From Arsenophonus sp052174495 (GTDB taxonomy: Bacteria > Pseudomonadota > Gammaproteobacteria > Enterobacterales > Enterobacteriaceae): DNA of 64,000 nucleotides. The notes under the pieces are model-generated. The model was not told where the DNA came from and made no database searches. It saw only the letters and a program-made list of their open reading frames with translations. Position 1 is the stretch's first letter. Each line of letters starts with the position of its first letter. The stretch covers positions 1-64,000 of the forward strand of contig JBQMRR010000060.1 in the NCBI GenBank assembly GCA_052174495.1, written 5' to 3'. Position numbers and translations under genes: made by a program. Of this stretch, positions 11,041-20,619 are shown in pieces.

Positions 11041-11682
11041 TTAACCTATAGTAAATAAACGCATATCACGCTCAGCTTCAGTTAATGAAGCAAGAAAAGA
11101 GTCTCGCTTAAATAGACGTTCCATATAAGAACGAATACCCTCTGTTTCTTTCCTTTTAGGGAAATCAATATTCCAGAAAGGTAAACGCCACAAAAGAGGA
11201 GCTAAATAACAATCAACTAAACTAAATTCTTCACTCATAAAAAACGGTATCTCTTTAAAAATTGGTGAGATTGATATTAGTTCCTCTCTTAACCGCTTAC
11301 GAGCAACATCAGCTTGAGGATCTTTATTTTCAATCTTATTAATCAAAGAATACCAATCTTTGTCTATCCGATGCATCATCAAACGACTACCACCACGAGC
11401 AACTGGATAAACAGGCATCAATGGTGGATGCGGAAAACGTTCATCAAGATATTCCATAACAACGCGAGAATTATATAATGTTAATTCTCTATCAACCAGA
11501 GTTGGTACTGTTTGGTAAGGATTTAAATCAATTAAATCTTGAGGCAAATTACCTGCTTCAACATTTTCAATCTCAACGCTCACGTCCTTTTCTGCCAATA
11601 CGATCCTTACTTGATGGCTAAATATGTCGGTATGGCCGGAAAACAGTGTCATTACCGAACGTTTATTGGCGGCGACAGCCAT
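11041..11682 (-). CDS. sspA: Stringent starvation protein A
   Basis: SspA is a glutathione-S-transferase-fold protein without GST activity that binds RNA polymerase and helps cells survive starvation and acid stress. I place the start at ATG 11682 (MAVAANKRSVMTLFSG), preceded by TTGGAGG; the frame extends four codons further upstream but that start lacks a ribosome site. The N-terminal thioredoxin-like half includes PYQTVPTLVDREL. The surface loop DERFPHPPLMPVYPVARG, needed for activity in E. coli, is intact. The C-terminal half has SLVDCYLAPLLWRLP. Length 213 residues, as usual. First gene of the sspA-sspB operon. Confidence 0.97.
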   Translation of the reverse strand: MAVAANKRSVMTLFSGHTDIFSHQVRIVLAEKDVSVEIENVEAGNLPQDLIDLNPYQTVPTLVDRELTLYNSRVVMEYLDERFPHPPLMPVYPVARGGSRLMMHRIDKDWYSLINKIENKDPQADVARKRLREELISISPIFKEIPFFMSEEFSLVDCYLAPLLWRLPFWNIDFPKRKETEGIRSYMERLFKRDSFLASLTEAERDMRLFTIG

Positions 11683-12021
11683 GAAAACCTCCAAGTTTTA
11701 TTAAAAAATAATAAACAGTCCTGATAATCAATCAGGCCATTTTCATATGTTTAAAATGCTAGTAAACTAATTCAATAGGTTAACAGACATTTGATATTTA
11801 TTCATTGGACTAGAATTAATACATATTATTTCTATTAAACTATTAAGAATTAGGCAAGAAATTAATGACCTATTAGTCTATCAAATTTTATTGAATATGG
11901 TGGAGGAAGTTTGGGAAGATTTTATGATTAATATATAAAATTAAAGCGTTTTTATTGAAAAAATTAATAATAAAAAATTAAATTATTAATCACAAAAAAA
12001 ATATAAGTTTCTAACATATAT
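11683..12021. other. Intergenic between rpsI and sspA
   Basis: AT-rich, with no conserved frame on either strand. It must hold the sspA promoter (minus strand), but I cannot single out a convincing -35/-10 pair. Confidence 0.4.
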
Positions 12022-12045
12022 AAAGCCCATCTAAAGACGGGCTTT
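12022..12045 (-). terminator. Rho-independent terminator after rpsI
   Basis: Arms AAAGCCCATCT (12022-12032) and AGACGGGCTTT (12035-12045) pair over 11 bp with one G-U on the transcript. It lies 31 bp past the rpsI stop, with an AT-rich run after it on the minus strand. Confidence 0.8.
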
Positions 12046-12075
12046 ATATTAATAATTTATTGAAAAACCAAGAAA

Positions 12076-12468
12076 TTAACGTTTAGAGTATTGTGGGCGG
12101 CGACGTGCTTTACGTAATCCGACTTTCTTACGCTCAACAGAACGCGCATCGCGAGTAACAAACCCAGCTTTGCGTAGTTCTAAACGTAATGTTTCGTCAT
12201 ATCCCATCAATGCACGTGTAATACCATGACGGATTGCACCTGCTTGACCAGAAATACCACCACCTTTAACGGTAATGTATAAATCTAGTTTCTGCAACAT
12301 ATCAACCAATTCTAATGGTTGTCGAACAACCATTCGCGCTGTTTTGCGGCCAAAATATTCTTCTAGGCTACGTTGATTGATAATAATATTACCACTACCT
12401 GTCTTAATGAAGACACGTGCGGAAGAGCTTTTACGTCGACCAGTGCCGTAGTATTGATTTTCTACCAT
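12076..12468 (-). CDS. rpsI: 30S ribosomal protein S9
   Basis: S9 is a small-subunit protein whose C-terminal tail reaches the P-site tRNA. The frame begins MVENQYYGTGRRKSSSARVF and ends KARRRPQYSKR, the conserved basic tail that contacts tRNA. GRKTARMVVRQPLELV and GGGISGQAGAIRHGITRAL are both present. Length 130 residues, identical to E. coli. It lies 17 bp after rplM and is cotranscribed with it; a hairpin terminator follows. Confidence 0.99.
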   Translation of the reverse strand: MVENQYYGTGRRKSSSARVFIKTGSGNIIINQRSLEEYFGRKTARMVVRQPLELVDMLQKLDLYITVKGGGISGQAGAIRHGITRALMGYDETLRLELRKAGFVTRDARSVERKKVGLRKARRRPQYSKR

Positions 12469-12485
12469 TGTTTAATCCATCTTGA

Positions 12486-12914
12486 TTAAATATCAAGAAC
12501 TTGCGGCTGCTGTGCCGCGTGGTTATGATTATTACCCGCATAAACTTTCATCTTACGGTACATCGCACGACCAAGAGGTCCTCTTGGTAGCATACCTTTA
12601 ACCGCAATTTCAATCACCCGTTCAGAGTGCCTGGCAATCATTTCTTTAAAAGTCGCTTGCTTGATACCACCGATATAACCAGTATGTCGATAGTAGATTT
12701 TATCTTCACGCTTATTACCAGTAACAGCAATTTTTTTTGCATTAACAATAATAATGTAATCGCCAGTATCGACATGTGGAGTATATTCCACTTTATGTTT
12801 GCCGCGCAAACGATGAGCAACTTCAGTTGCAAGACGGCCTAAAGTTTTTCCATCTGCGTCAACAAGATACCAGTTGCGCTTTACGGTCTCTGGTTTAGCT
12901 GTAAAAGTTTTCAT
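12486..12914 (-). CDS. rplM: 50S ribosomal protein L13
   Basis: L13 binds early to 23S rRNA and, in E. coli, represses its own operon. Full length at 142 residues. Family blocks seen: WYLVDADGKTLGRLATEVA near the N-terminus, RGKHKVEYTPHVDTGDYI, then AVKGMLPRGPLGRAMYRKMK. First gene of the rplM-rpsI operon. Upstream, where E. coli has zapE, only a decayed piece remains. Confidence 0.99.
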   Translation of the reverse strand: MKTFTAKPETVKRNWYLVDADGKTLGRLATEVAHRLRGKHKVEYTPHVDTGDYIIIVNAKKIAVTGNKREDKIYYRHTGYIGGIKQATFKEMIARHSERVIEIAVKGMLPRGPLGRAMYRKMKVYAGNNHNHAAQQPQVLDI

Positions 12915-13139
12915 TAAATCTTACCATATATAAGTTATATGTTAGCGAATACTCATATTTTATAAAAAATACTTCTGCATATTCACACTAAATTATGTCT
13001 AGTGAATCCTTTACCCCCTTCAAGTAGTTAAAACTAATATTAATGCAAGATTTTTAAGAAATAAAAAACTTATTTTAACGTGGGGTTGATAAAGATTATA
13101 GAGAAATTTTTGCCAAAAATCGACCCAAAAATAAATTTT

Positions 13140-13520
13140 CTAGCTAATTAAGTTATATGAGGTAATTTTAGATATTATTCACTCTGAATTTCTTGGAATC
13201 TAAGCAACATTCATATTCAAAATGTAATAATGCCCTTATAAAGTTTATCCATTACTATCTCAGTATTAATAATCAATTTAATTTTTGCTCATAAAGCTCA
13301 TCAATCAGAACAAAAAAACATTTAACACATCTTCATGGATCTCTGATATCACTAGTAATTATACAATAAATACTGCATCATATTTTTCACTAAAATAATA
13401 TAGTTATTTAACTATGTACATCTTCATATGATGCTTTAAATTTAATCTATAAAATACTTTTTGTGGCACGAATGAATTGTTCGCATACTAGAGAATCAGT
13501 AGTAAATCTATTGTATAACA
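13140..13520 (-). pseudogene. zapE: Decayed 3' portion of zapE (yhcM)
   Basis: Broken minus-strand frames resemble the C-terminus of the AAA+ ATPase ZapE, which acts at the division ring. FFVLIDELYEQKLN (around 13270-13310) matches the FIALVDEFYERHVKL segment, and a frame-shifted LRFQEIQSE near 13170 matches the LSRLQEMQSEEYLK end. Multiple stops interrupt it, and the 5' part is cut off by the IS256 remnant starting at 13526. Position next to rplM agrees with enterobacterial gene order. Confidence 0.68.
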
Positions 13521-13525
13521 ATTAA

Positions 13526-14340
13526 GCTACGTTCCACTCTGATGCTTCCTAAATCTGTTTTCCATCCTTAAATTGGGTGTTAGGTTACTAACCAGCTTAG
13601 CAGATCAACCTCCATTAGCAGTTACAACTTTTTTTGAATAAACAACTCTAGCAGATTAGATACTATTAAAAAGATTACTTTCCTCAAATAATAGTGCTTA
13701 ATGCGTCAATTTCATTGCTTTAACTATCGCAAAAGCCAATTCAATCGGATTCATCGTTTTTATTTATTCTCAATGTGCTGGTGGGAAAGCATAAGATCTG
13801 CCAGCTATTTTTTCAATCTTTCTTCAACTTCTTTATCGCTGCAAGATACTCGCTGAAACGCATTGACAAGAAAGCAATATTCCTAGGCATGCCAACTAAT
13901 AACGATATTAGTGATGGTATATAAAACAGCTAATATGTTAACGATTCAGTTCTAAAAAGTATTTAACCGAAAATTAAAATTAAGCTGCTGCAGCTCTGAA
14001 TAGCAGAGAGCTATGATGCCTCTAACAAATTCTTTAATACTCTGTTGTATTGCAAAACCAATCAGCCCGTCTCTCTATAGCAAACTTTGGAGATACTGTT
14101 AAGTTACGTGCTTGAAGGGAATTAAAAGTTAAGCCAAGTGGCTTCTGACTATCGATGATCATCTTTGATCGCAATGATTTCCTTATATCCATGATCAGTG
14201 GACACTATAACAAAAGTAGGCAAAGATGATCAACTTGCCTAACAGAACGGAATATGTGTTCACTAAAGAAATAAACATTAGGCGTATCGCTTAATCAGGC
14301 AGCTAGGCTTGGCTGTGTGATGCTCCTCAAGGAATTGCTG
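13526..14340 (-). mobile_element. Decayed IS256-family remnant (3' two-thirds)
   Basis: The end motif near 13526-13590 is the reverse complement of GAACGTAGCCTGAT-type ends elsewhere, and the body matches the transposase C-terminal half in the other minus-strand copies. Its inner edge meets a short IS1595 fragment near 14345. Confidence 0.65.
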
Positions 14341-14344
14341 TTTT

Positions 14345-14510
14345 AGTCTGCCGAAATGAGATGCAGATTTATATTAGTATGGAGTGAGGAAAGAATTTTT
14401 TTGATCTGTATAATTATTTGCTTTTCATGTTAACTGCTGTAGAAAAAATTCTTCTATAGAATAATAAATTTCTACAATAACCTTTACCAACATAGCCTAA
14501 TTTTCAAGAA
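14345..14510 (-). mobile_element. End fragment of an IS1595-type element
   Basis: The sequence GAGATGCAGATTTATATTAG followed by TTTTTTTGATCTGTATAATT matches the right ends of the minus-strand IS1595 copies (2190-2310, 23960-24085, 53630-53765). Only about 165 bp are left. Confidence 0.6.
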
Positions 14511-14542
14511 TTTATCAAGATAACTCAGAATAAATTCCTGAA

Positions 14543-14617
14543 AAATTAATATATAGTAGAATATAAAATATTACTCAAATTATGAATATCCTCGAAGCAG
14601 CGTAGCTGTTGCGACGG
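14543..14617. repeat. Dispersed ~70-bp repeat, copy 1
   Basis: Shares AAATTAATATAT...GAGTATAA...ATTATGAATATC..GAAG.AG with 47003-47075 and 51978-52049 in the same orientation. It is not part of the three IS families I can identify. It contains a near-palindrome around ATTATGAATAT. Confidence 0.6.
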
Positions 14618-14689
14618 GTTACGCCGTAGTTATTGTTGCTATGTTCTTAAAATAAGAGCAGCTCGAATGTGGAGAGGGGACCCTTACCC

Positions 14690-15260
14690 CTAGCGAAGCG
14701 TTGTCATCCGACTGATGCATCACAAGGATGATCTAATAAATCCCGCAGTGTTCTTTTCCTGTTCTTTGGCATATATCTTCTCTAGGATGCAATGACGATA
14801 TTACCTGAAGCCAAAGTACGGACAATTACTGGAAAGTGTACTTTGCAAAAATATGAAAAGGTGGCGTGCATAATATGTGAAATATTTCGCTTTCCGTTAC
14901 CTTAAACATCACTGATTATCTGCGTTAAAATTGCAGCCTTATCAATAGAAGAGTTGTACATGAATTAGTATGACACCGCATTATAAACAGTACTGGTAAG
15001 TAGATCCTCGAGGAAGGAAATAGATGATTGAGCACTATATTAGCTATATACCAGATAGATATCTTAAGAAGGGATGTTACTATGTTTTTTTGTTTAATCC
15101 TCAACTAAGCAGACTATTACTGAATATGTATAAGGTACTGAAGATAATAACAATAACAACTAGAAAAACTAGAATTTATTGTTCTTAATTAAAAGAAATC
15201 CTATTATACAGATTCGTACAAATGTATTCTGCTGTATGGCAATAGGCTACTTTTTATCAA
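14690..15260. repeat. Unidentified dispersed element, copy 1
   Basis: About 570 bp resembling 50380-50930 in inverted orientation; shared landmarks are CCGACTGATGC at one end and GTATGGCAACAGGCTAC (here GTATGGCAATAGGCTAC) at the other, with TTACCTGAAG inside. Frames in both copies are broken, and I could not match either to a transposase family. Confidence 0.5.
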
Positions 15261-15940
15261 CACTCAGCTTGTCAAGAAGGAAACAGTATTCTTCTCAAAA
15301 AGAATACATACAAATAGAAAAAGGATTACTATTAAAGCAATTATAGAGCTAATATCTCTAAAATTAGCACTTTAAGTTTAAAGAATGATACTACGATAAA
15401 ATTTTCATTTATAAAATGACCTACTCTAAATCGATTATTATTGCTGCTTTTAGCAAAAATAGATGACGTTCGTTCTTTTTTTAAAGAACGATTCAATTTC
15501 TCAACTATCAAGACCAAGATCGCGATCAATACTCGATGCTTCTTATTAAGATACTCTTATCACACATACATCGAACATGTCCATGACTATCTATCATATT
15601 TTATAAATAAAAGCAAAAAAATTACAGATCGTCTTTTTAATCTTTAAAATATTCAGCTTCAGAAAACAGAAATTCGACTCTTTATCTATAAAGAAGTTAG
15701 TAAAAACTGACTTAGTACACACCGATGTACCCTCAAATAAATACTATATGGTTAAGCGATTTAATTAGCGCATGAAAGATAGATTGAAAAACAATCATTT
15801 TAATTTTAATTAAGAGTTTGAGATTACTCTGCATCAATATATTTGGCTGCACAATCTCAAAAATTACCTTAATCAGTATTGATTAGTAAAACTTTATTTT
15901 AGTTTATGAAAGATTCATTTAAAATTAAATTTAAATTATT
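15240..15940 (+). mobile_element. Decayed IS481-family transposase, copy 2
   Basis: Plus-strand pieces follow the same order as 2330-3065: DVRSFFKERFNFSTIKTK (near 15465-15520, before the second catalytic Asp region), QKTEIRLFIYK (15660-15700), then RMKDRLKNNHFNFN and FEITLHQYIWLHN (15760-15860), matching the C-terminal VERFNGRIxDxLKTxxF...LHRYVWLYN stretch. Stops break every frame. The 68-codon frame at 15441-15647 is part of this remnant. Confidence 0.68.
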
Positions 15941-16165
15941 TAAAAATATTCTATTTCCTGAGATGTGATACCTAAAATCAATATTAAAAAAATACTCCTT
16001 CATTTCATTAATATAAGAATTTTTATTTAAAATAAAAAAAAATTACAAATTTAGTTAGTAAGAAGAATAAATTGTAATTAATAGACTGTATTATGAATAA
16101 CGTATGATAATATGTTAAAAGTTTTTAAAGTATTTCGAAATCTTACATATAAAAGGAGTATTAAC

Positions 16166-17125
16166 ATGAAATTAGTTATTCTCGGGGCAGCAGGTGGTAT
16201 TGGACAAGCACTTGCGCTCCTTCTTAAAAACCAGCTTCCATCAGGCTCAGACCTTTCTCTTTATGATATAGCTCCTGTGACTCTTGGTGTTGCTAAAGAT
16301 TTAAGTCATATTCCAACAGATGTAAAAGTAATTGGTTTTACTGGTGAAAATCCAACACCAGCACTTGACGGTGCTGATGTAGTGTTAATTTCGGCAGGTG
16401 TTGCTAGAAAACTGGATATGAATCGCTCAGATTTATTTAATATCAATGCTGATATCGTTTGTAATCTGATTGAAAAAGTTGCTCAGACCTGTCCTAAGGC
16501 GTTAATTGGTATTATAACTAATCCGATTAATAGCACAGTTCCAATGGCAGCAGAAGTATTAAAAAAGGCCGGCGTGTATGATAGAAACCGACTATTTGGA
16601 ATAACAACTTTAGATATCATCCGCTCTAATACTTTTGTTGCAGAATTAAAAGGCAAAAAACCTCAAGAAATTGAAGTGATGGTTATTGGGGGTCATTCTA
16701 GCGTAACAATCCTACCGTTACTTTTTCAAATTCCAAATGTTAGTTTCACAGAGACGGAAGCCGAGAACTTAACTAAACGTATTCAAAATGCAGGTACTGA
16801 GGTTCTTGAAGAGAAAGCTTCTGGCGGGTCTGCAACACTTTCTATGGGTCAAGCCGCTGCACGATTTAGTTTATCATTAATTAGCGCTTTAAATGGTAAA
16901 GAAAATATAATCGAATGTGCATATGTGGAAAGTGATGGTGAATATGCTCCTTTTTTTTCTCAGCCAATACGTTTAAGTAAAAGCGGAATTGAAGAAAGAT
17001 TACCTATTAATATCATTAATAAATTTGAAAAAAATAAATTAAAAAATATATTAGAGATACTCAATAAAGATATTAAATTAGGCGAAGATTTTATTAAAAA
17101 TAATATTTTTAACTTCATAAAATAA
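16166..17125 (+). CDS. mdh: Malate dehydrogenase
   Basis: NAD-dependent malate dehydrogenase of the TCA cycle. I start at ATG 16166 (MKLVILGAAGGIGQALALLL), 8 bp after AAAGGAG; an upstream in-frame ATG at 16112 has no ribosome site. The Rossmann glycine motif is intact; the substrate arginine loop reads GVARKLDMNRSD, where E. coli has GVARKPGMDRSD, so both arginines remain but three neighbours differ. Catalytic histidine block GGHSSVTILPLL is present. Length 319 against 312, with a Lys/Asn-rich C-terminal extension. A run of eight T occurs at 16951-16958. It stands alone here between IS remnants; degQ/degS, its usual neighbours, were not found. Confidence 0.96.
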   Translation: MKLVILGAAGGIGQALALLLKNQLPSGSDLSLYDIAPVTLGVAKDLSHIPTDVKVIGFTGENPTPALDGADVVLISAGVARKLDMNRSDLFNINADIVCNLIEKVAQTCPKALIGIITNPINSTVPMAAEVLKKAGVYDRNRLFGITTLDIIRSNTFVAELKGKKPQEIEVMVIGGHSSVTILPLLFQIPNVSFTETEAENLTKRIQNAGTEVLEEKASGGSATLSMGQAAARFSLSLISALNGKENIIECAYVESDGEYAPFFSQPIRLSKSGIEERLPINIINKFEKNKLKNILEILNKDIKLGEDFIKNNIFNFIK

Positions 17126-17145
17126 TAAACGCAGATATGCGTTTA
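17126..17145 (+). terminator. Hairpin after mdh
   Basis: TAAACGCA (17127-17134) pairs with TGCGTTTA (17138-17145) immediately behind the mdh stop. The following bases are T-rich but not a clean T run, so termination strength is uncertain. Confidence 0.5.
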
Positions 17146-17224
17146 CAGTTTATTTATAATTTATTCATTATTTTTAGTAGGCTGATAAATATTTTATTCC
17201 AATAATTCTAAGTTATCCTAATTT

Positions 17225-18570
17225 CTCATGTATGGAATTTTCAAAGATAGTGGTGGTATCCTGTCTGATTGATTTTCTGGATGTTTTTAATAACAGAGAG
17301 ATGATATTCCATTAAAAGTATATCCTGCAGATATTCGTAAAATTAGATATTATCCTGATCCATTGTATGAACAAATTCATAATGCTTCTAGAAGTTGATA
17401 GCACCGTTGTTTGAGGCTTACCTCAACTCGAAGTTACGGTTTGCAACAACATCTTCAACGCCGCTTGTCGACGGGTGCCAAGACTCGTCACCGTAATGCT
17501 TATTTTCTACAACAATCTATGCAGATGGGTATTGATAATGTTGAGATTAAAGTATTTAAGGTTAAAAATCACAGCAGAAACAGAATACCTTCAAGAGCTC
17601 GTTGCTGCCTTATCTGAAGCATATAAAAACGGGAGGAAGGTTGTTACCATGGTTGTGTAGCTCTGAAGCATCTTCACCGGTGATTTTCATAAAGCCATAA
17701 CGCCCCTTTCTAGATAAAAAATACATGATCGCTTTCTTCTAGGTTTACCCATCAGCATATTGAAATAGTAATAATTTGAAAACACAGACAATATAGCTTA
17801 GTGATTTAAGCGATACCGCTATGTTTATTTCTTAGCTAAAGACATTATGCTTTCCTATTCAAGAAAGGTGATTGCTTTTGCCTCCTTGATATATTATCTG
17901 CAGGACTGCGCATTGACATAAGGAGCTAGGTTACGATAAAAGATGGTTATTGAGAATCAGAAGCGGACTGGGCTGAATTTCTGAATGACTACGAGCACGG
18001 GACTTGACCGCATCTCTTGGCTTGCTACAGGGAGGAGACCGGATGTCATTTATTTTTATAATACAATGGAAAAAGATATTTCTTGGCGCGCGCCATCAAT
18101 ATTGTTAGTAGATAAAATATCTAATATCTAAAAGACATCTAACAGTGAAAGTTAAAGATGAATCGCTGTATAGTTTTAGCTAATAAGAGAGTCGTGATGC
18201 TGCTGATAAAACCATTGATATTTTGTTAGCAAGATTTTCAGGGCATTCTGCAGCGATGAAGAAACTTGATAAAGATTGAGGAGAAGAGCTAGTATTCTAT
18301 AGCTTCCCGTCAATGTAACAGTGAGCATAAAATAAGAATGACGAATCTTATTAAATAAGTTTTTGTGACAGTGAGGATATAAATTCGATGCATAAAGTAC
18401 TGTTATTCAAGGAAGCAACCCTTTTAATGCAATTTAATCTGCTCTCCGTCTGCTTAAAAAAAATGGGAATAAGATAAGAGAATTTGACTCCTTAACCCTG
18501 TTTTGGTGGTAAGAAACACCCAATTTAAGAATTGAGAATAGATTCATGAAGAATTAAAGTGGAACGTAGT
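17225..18570 (+). mobile_element. Decayed IS256-family (mutator) element, most readable copy
   Basis: Plus-strand pieces identify the family. N-terminal half: TGAKTRHRNAYFLQQSMQMG then IDNVEIKVFKVK (17470-17570), equivalent to RVVRNGYLPERxIQTGIGxVxIKVPKVRDR. C-terminal half: AADKTIDILLARF, KKLDKD, FYSFPVN, then RMTNLI and FVTVR (18200-18370), equivalent to YDFPAEHWxSIRTTNPIESTFATVRHRT. The right end near 18570 has GTGGAACGTAGTCTGAT. Frameshifts and stops are common. Confidence 0.78.
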
Positions 18571-18579
18571 CTGATCAAC

Positions 18580-19367
18580 ATACATTTAGATTTACTAATC
18601 ACTCTTTTTAAAAAGAGTGAAGTTCTCTTCAATTTATTAGAAATACAAATAATTTTAGTTCTATTTATTCAATATCATTGAATATTAAAAATAAAAATCT
18701 CTAATTCATATTGATTCCTTAGAATTAATATTTATTAAATAATAAATCTGATTTTAATAGAAAAATATTTAATAAATATAGTAGAAAGGAGAGTAATTTT
18801 TGTAAAAAAAAATAAAAAAATAGGCATACGACTTTATTCAAAATTTTTATGGTTAGGAGCTTGTAAGCATTTTAAACGAAAAAATAATTAATACACACTA
18901 TTTTAAAAATTAAATTTTCAGAATTAGATTCTGAATTAATACTAAAAGTGATACAAGAAATTATAAAAAATGGTACATTGAAAATAACTTGCTAGATTGA
19001 TTGGTTTTTTCATTATTAGAAGGTATGAATGTTGATGACTTTCAGAGAGGTTGAGAGCAACGTCAAAAACGTGAAGCTTAAAGTAAAGCTGCTGAATACT
19101 AGATTAGTAATCTATCTGAAGATGTATTTCATATCTTATCGTTAAATGATAAATTAATTGATTTTCGAAGAAAAGTAAAGTACAAGATGCTTTTTTATTT
19201 TAGTTAAAAACTATAAGGAATTAATATAAAAAGAGCATGAAAGATTATTGAATTTATCTTATAGGAAAGAATTTAGGAAAGAATTAAAAATTTAATTAAA
19301 ATATATCAATTATTACTCCTGGAAGCAGATAATTCTGAAACTGGATAAGCTTCTTTCAGATAAGTTT
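18580..19367 (+). other. Unidentified decayed coding-like stretch downstream of ispB
   Basis: On the plus strand broken frames read KKIGIRLYSKFLWLGACKHF (18810-18870), LDSELILKVIQEIIKNGTL (18925-18985), SLLEGMNVDDFQR, then KAAEY and LSEDVFHILSLNDKLIDF (19020-19165). This looks like a former protein gene, not one of the IS families in the window. Plasmid or phage origin is possible. In E. coli sfsB and murA lie here, and neither matches. Confidence 0.4.
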
Positions 19368-20339
19368 TTACGAGTGGCGTTGAATGGAAAGACGAGCTAA
19401 GCTTATTAGCGCCTCCTTATAAGAGGTATCAGGTAAGATACCGACAGCTTTAATTGCTTTATCAGCTTCCTCTCTAGCTCGGTTGCGAGTATATTTAAGA
19501 GAGTTACAGCGTTTCATAATAATTAATATAACACTGAGTAAATGGCGCCCATTACCTTTTTCTATTGAGTTACGAATAAGTCCAGATTCTTCTGCTGTCC
19601 CTTTTTTCATTGCATGAAGTAGAGGTAGTGTTAGTTTTCCTTCATCTAAATCATCACCAATATTTTTGCCAAAAGTGGGACTATTTATGTCATAATCAAG
19701 AAGATCATCAATCAGTTGAAAGGCAGTACCAAGATAACGACCATAATCTCTTAAGGCTTTCTGTTGGGCTTTATTAGCACCTGATACGATTGCTGATGCA
19801 TGCGTCGCTGCTTCAAATAAGCGTGCAGTTTTACTATATATTATTTGCATATAAGTACTTTCGCTGATATCTGGATTATTACAATTGATTAATTGTGAAA
19901 CTTCACCTTCTGCAATAATATTTGTTGCATCAGACATCAGCTTTAAAACAGGCATAGAATCAAGCTCGATCATCATTTGAAATGATCGTGTATAAATAAA
20001 GTCTCCTACTAATACACTGGCGGCATTACCAAAAACAACATTAGCTGTTTTTTTACCGCGTCGCAGGGTAGACTCATCTACTACATCATCATGTAGTAAT
20101 GATGCAATATGAATAAATTCAACTAATGCCGCTATATTAATGTGTCTTTCTCTTTGATATCCTAAAGCTCTTCCGGCCAGGATAGCAATAATGGGACGAA
20201 TTTTTTTCCCGCCACCACTAATAATATAGTGGCCTAGTTGATTAATGAGGTAAACATCTGAATTTAATTGATTCAAGATTACTTCATTAACCGCTTCCAT
20301 GTCTTTTGCAGTTAGATTGATAATTGATTCTAAATTCAT
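19368..20339 (-). CDS. ispB: Octaprenyl diphosphate synthase
   Basis: Long-chain trans-prenyltransferase that builds the octaprenyl side chain of ubiquinone and menaquinone from FPP and IPP. The frame gives MNLESIINLTAKDMEAVNE, with GGGKKIRP, the first aspartate-rich motif LLHDDVVDES followed by LRRGK, and the second motif QLIDDLLDY. Length 323 residues, equal to E. coli. Both Asp motifs that hold the Mg-diphosphate are intact, so activity is expected. It diverges from rplU across a 280-bp promoter region, as in enterobacteria. Confidence 0.97.
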   Translation of the reverse strand: MNLESIINLTAKDMEAVNEVILNQLNSDVYLINQLGHYIISGGGKKIRPIIAILAGRALGYQRERHINIAALVEFIHIASLLHDDVVDESTLRRGKKTANVVFGNAASVLVGDFIYTRSFQMMIELDSMPVLKLMSDATNIIAEGEVSQLINCNNPDISESTYMQIIYSKTARLFEAATHASAIVSGANKAQQKALRDYGRYLGTAFQLIDDLLDYDINSPTFGKNIGDDLDEGKLTLPLLHAMKKGTAEESGLIRNSIEKGNGRHLLSVILIIMKRCNSLKYTRNRAREEADKAIKAVGILPDTSYKEALISLARLSIQRHS

Positions 20340-20450
20340 TGCATGCTGTTTATTATACCTAAAACTAATATTTACTCAAATGATTTTGTGTTGTCAATCT
20401 ATCGCTAATTGTACTGTAAAATTAATTACAAATGAACGGATATTAGGAAT

Positions 20451-20479
20451 AAATCTACTTTAGAAAAGTAGATTTTTTA
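20451..20479 (+). terminator. Terminator-like hairpin upstream of the rplU promoter
   Basis: AAATCTACTT (20451-20460) and AAGTAGATTT (20466-20475) form a 10-bp stem with a 5-nt loop, followed by more T. It lies before the rplU promoter (20509-20537), with no known plus-strand gene upstream to terminate. Confidence 0.55.
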
Positions 20480-20508
20480 TTCTTTATTTATTAGATTGAA
20501 TTTTAGGC

Positions 20509-20537
20509 TTGTCTTATGACGCTTTTTCGCGTATAGT
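20509..20537 (+). promoter_or_regulatory. Sigma-70 promoter for rplU-rpmA-obgE
   Basis: TTGTCT (-35, 20509-20514), 17-bp spacer, TATAGT (-10, 20532-20537), about 80 bp upstream of the rplU start. Spacing is ideal and both hexamers are near consensus. Confidence 0.7.
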
Positions 20538-20619
20538 TTATAACTTATTGTAAATATTTATAAAAATGACACTCTGAATTTTAAATATCCTAATGAGGAG
20601 TGTGTTAAGTGGAGTTTAT

